A stretch of 64,000 nt of DNA from the NCBI RefSeq assembly GCF_014207655.1, contig NZ_JACHHJ010000006.1:62001-126000 (forward strand), read 5' to 3'. The position numbers were made by a program, and so were the translations under genes. Position 1 is the first letter of the stretch. Every line of letters begins with the position of its first letter. The DNA is from Geomicrobium halophilum (GTDB lineage: Bacteria > Bacillota > Bacilli > Bacillales > Marinococcaceae). Of this stretch, positions 62,217-64,000 are shown in pieces. The notes beneath the pieces were generated by a model, which was not told the origin of the DNA, searched no databases, and was given only the letters and a program-made list of their open reading frames with translations.

Positions 62217-62248
62217 ACACTCTCTGTATGGTCCAGAGAGTGTTTTTT
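62217..62248. terminator. bidirectional terminator
   Basis: ACACTCTCT (62217-62225) pairs with AGAGAGTGT (62235-62243), then TTTTT; lies between the SBP fragment and the convergent ABC exporter gene. Confidence 0.85.
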
Positions 62249-62249
62249 C

Positions 62250-63968
62250 TTAGAGCGTATGGAACTGGGCTTGGTGCATTCGGGAATATGAACCACCGGA
62301 GCGGATAAGTTCTTGGTGGTTCCCTTGTTCTTCAATGCCTTTTTTCGTAACGACAAAAATGCGATCGGCGTCCTGAATGGTAGCGAGGCGATGGGCGATT
62401 ATCAATGTTGTCCGTCCATGTGAAAGCTCCTTCAATGCTTTTTGGATCTCTGCTTCTGTTTCAGTATCTAAAGCAGAGGTGGCTTCATCCAGAACCAAAA
62501 TAGGTGGGTTTTTGAGAAACGTTCGTGCAATCGAAAGGCGTTGTTTTTGGCCACCGGATAACTTTACACCTCGCTCTCCGATCAACGTATCCATCACTTC
62601 TGGCAAATTCTCAATGAAATCAGCCATGTGTGAGCGTCTTGCTGCTTCCCAAATCTCTTCCTCACTCGCATCTAACGTGCCGTATGCAATATTTTCCCTG
62701 ATCGTTCCATCGAAAAGGAAGACATCTTGCTGTACAAATCCGATATTTTCACGGAGTGAGCTTATCGTCATCTCGCGAATATCAATACCATCGATGGTAA
62801 TCATCCCTGTGTTGACATCATAAAAACGGGGAAGTAAGCTGGCAATGGTCGTTTTTCCAGCACCTGAAGGGCCAATCAAGGCGACAGTTTCGCCGGAATC
62901 GATGGAGAAGTTGACCTCATGAAGGACATGGTTTCCCTCGCCATAGGAAAATGATACATTCTTATAAGTAACGTTTCCCTTCACTTTATGAACATCAATG
63001 GCGTCAGGTTTTTCTTTTTGTGATGATTCCATCTCTAACAAATGTAGAAACCGGCGAAATCCTGCAATCCCTTTGGGGTACATTTCTATGACGGCATTTA
63101 GTTGTTGGATCGGTCGCATCATGACATTCGTAAGTAAGACAAAAGCCATGAATTCGCCGTACGTTACCTCACCATTGATCACAAACCATGCTCCGGCCAC
63201 CAACACAAAAAGCAATAGAATTTTCATGAGAATTTGACTGCTGGCAATGTGCGAAGCCATAATTTTGTATGACTTTAACTTCGTTTGCTTGAAATGGTTA
63301 TTATTTTTGACAAAACGTTCTTTTTCGAATGCTTCATTGGCAAACGCTTTAATCACACGAATGCCAGTGATATTATTTTCGACGCGTGCATTAAAGTCAG
63401 CAATACTGCCAAACATGTGTGACATCGCGTTAGACATTTTCTTTCCAAAATAATAGGTTAGCGCAATAATTAACATAACCAGCCCAAAGACCATCCCAGT
63501 TAATTCCCAACTAATGGTAAACATGATCCCAAAAGCTCCTGTCAGTGTCATTAAGGCGATGACCAATTCCTCCGGTCCGTGGTGAGCTACTTCCCCAATA
63601 TCCATTAAATCATTGGTTAGTCTTGAAATGAGATGTCCCGTTTTCGTATCATCAAAATATTGAATGGGCTGTTCTTGTAAATGCTTATAGAGTTGGGTAC
63701 GCATATCGGTTTCAATGCTAATCCCAAGCTTGTGCCCCCAATAGGTCACTACATAATGGAAGCCACCATTGAATAAGTAAAGAACAAACAAACCGATGCC
63801 GCCAGCAAAAATAAGTTCCCAATTCCCACTTGGCAACAAATCATCAATCACACGATTGACAGCCAAAGGGAATAAAAGCTCTAATGCGGCTACTAGCATA
63901 CCGCATAGAAGCGTCAAAGCAAACAACCGTTTATACGGAGAATAATAGCGAGCAAACTTTTTAATCAT
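62250..63968 (-). CDS. ABC exporter, fused membrane and ATPase domains
   Basis: About 572 residues, multidrug/lipid A-type half transporter acting as a dimer. Six membrane helices up to about 315 (ALTLLCGMLVAALELLFPLA; LIFAGGIGLFVLYLFNG; etc.). The nucleotide-binding domain has Walker A GPSGAGKTT near 370, Q-loop GFVQQDVF, signature LSGGQKQRLSIAR near 478, Walker B ILVLDEATSALD near 500 and H-loop AHRLATI. ATG 63968 has GGGAGTGA six bases upstream. Single gene in view; its partner or regulator may lie beyond the window end. Confidence 0.92.
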   Translation of the reverse strand: MIKKFARYYSPYKRLFALTLLCGMLVAALELLFPLAVNRVIDDLLPSGNWELIFAGGIGLFVLYLFNGGFHYVVTYWGHKLGISIETDMRTQLYKHLQEQPIQYFDDTKTGHLISRLTNDLMDIGEVAHHGPEELVIALMTLTGAFGIMFTISWELTGMVFGLVMLIIALTYYFGKKMSNAMSHMFGSIADFNARVENNITGIRVIKAFANEAFEKERFVKNNNHFKQTKLKSYKIMASHIASSQILMKILLLFVLVAGAWFVINGEVTYGEFMAFVLLTNVMMRPIQQLNAVIEMYPKGIAGFRRFLHLLEMESSQKEKPDAIDVHKVKGNVTYKNVSFSYGEGNHVLHEVNFSIDSGETVALIGPSGAGKTTIASLLPRFYDVNTGMITIDGIDIREMTISSLRENIGFVQQDVFLFDGTIRENIAYGTLDASEEEIWEAARRSHMADFIENLPEVMDTLIGERGVKLSGGQKQRLSIARTFLKNPPILVLDEATSALDTETEAEIQKALKELSHGRTTLIIAHRLATIQDADRIFVVTKKGIEEQGNHQELIRSGGSYSRMHQAQFHTL

Positions 63969-64000
63969 TGTCAATCACTCCCATAATTAGCATGTTTAGA

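Overview
The window is chromosomal DNA from a Firmicute of the Bacillaceae type. The main evidence is a sigW-rsiW pair followed by cdaA-cdaR-glmM and a glmS gene with its ribozyme, an order familiar from Bacillus. A YqjW/YolD-type SOS operon, a TPP riboswitch, strong AGGAGG ribosome sites and TTGACA/TATAAT promoters agree. The genus cannot be fixed from the sequence; a halophilic or alkaliphilic bacillus is only a guess.

Layout. 0.1-2.1 kb: a 2-hydroxyacid dehydrogenase and PRPP synthetase. 2.2-4.7 kb (minus): a frameshifted GntP permease and an iron alcohol dehydrogenase. 4.9-16.9 kb: lipid/aldehyde and stress genes (AidB-like acyl-CoA dehydrogenase, DoxX, MFS exporter, three universal stress proteins, acyl-CoA synthetase, fatty-aldehyde dehydrogenase, thioester-reductase-like SDR, VanZ, amidohydrolase). 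17.2-25.8 kb: HelD, an SOS-controlled Y-family polymerase with YolD, cardiolipin synthase, riboswitch-controlled thiD and a YcaQ-family protein. 26.1-33.8 kb: nagA-nagB, an alpha/beta hydrolase - membrane Mur ligase - Ddl operon, and an MDR reductase. 34-35.6 kb: a dead acetyltransferase and four tRNAs (Glu, Tyr, Gly, Gly). 35.8-43.1 kb: sigW-rsiW, cdaA-cdaR-glmM and ribozyme-glmS. 43.4-45.3 kb: an arsenite-type permease beside two decayed genes (AraC regulator, flavin monooxygenase). 45.5-48.1 kb: a LytTR-DUF3021-ABC transporter operon.

The most distinctive region is 49.3-61.7 kb. It is bounded by broken genes: a siderophore permease fragment and an IS3 remnant on the left, and a siderophore-binding-protein fragment on the right. 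It encodes a polyol permease, an erythritol/L-threitol-type dehydrogenase, an SDR, DhaK and DhaL, an RpiB-type isomerase, GlpX, transketolase, class I aldolase, a DeoR regulator and an AraB-type kinase. Read together, these could take a tetritol to erythrulose, erythrulose phosphate and erythrose 4-phosphate. Aldolase, GlpX and transketolase could then carry that through sedoheptulose 1,7-bisphosphate into the pentose phosphate pool. Both promoters of the catabolic genes carry the same ATACGAAA motif beside TTGACA, and one has a near-consensus cre downstream of its predicted start. The transketolase-aldolase pair is visibly richer in G+C than the rest, so the island looks assembled from two sources.

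Two non-coding repeat families also stand out. One is a degenerate tandem array with a strict 20-21 base period built on GCGCYGAA, found in three intergenic regions. The other is a 182-bp MITE-like element with 11-bp terminal inverted repeats, with one full copy, one cut by the window edge and one decayed.
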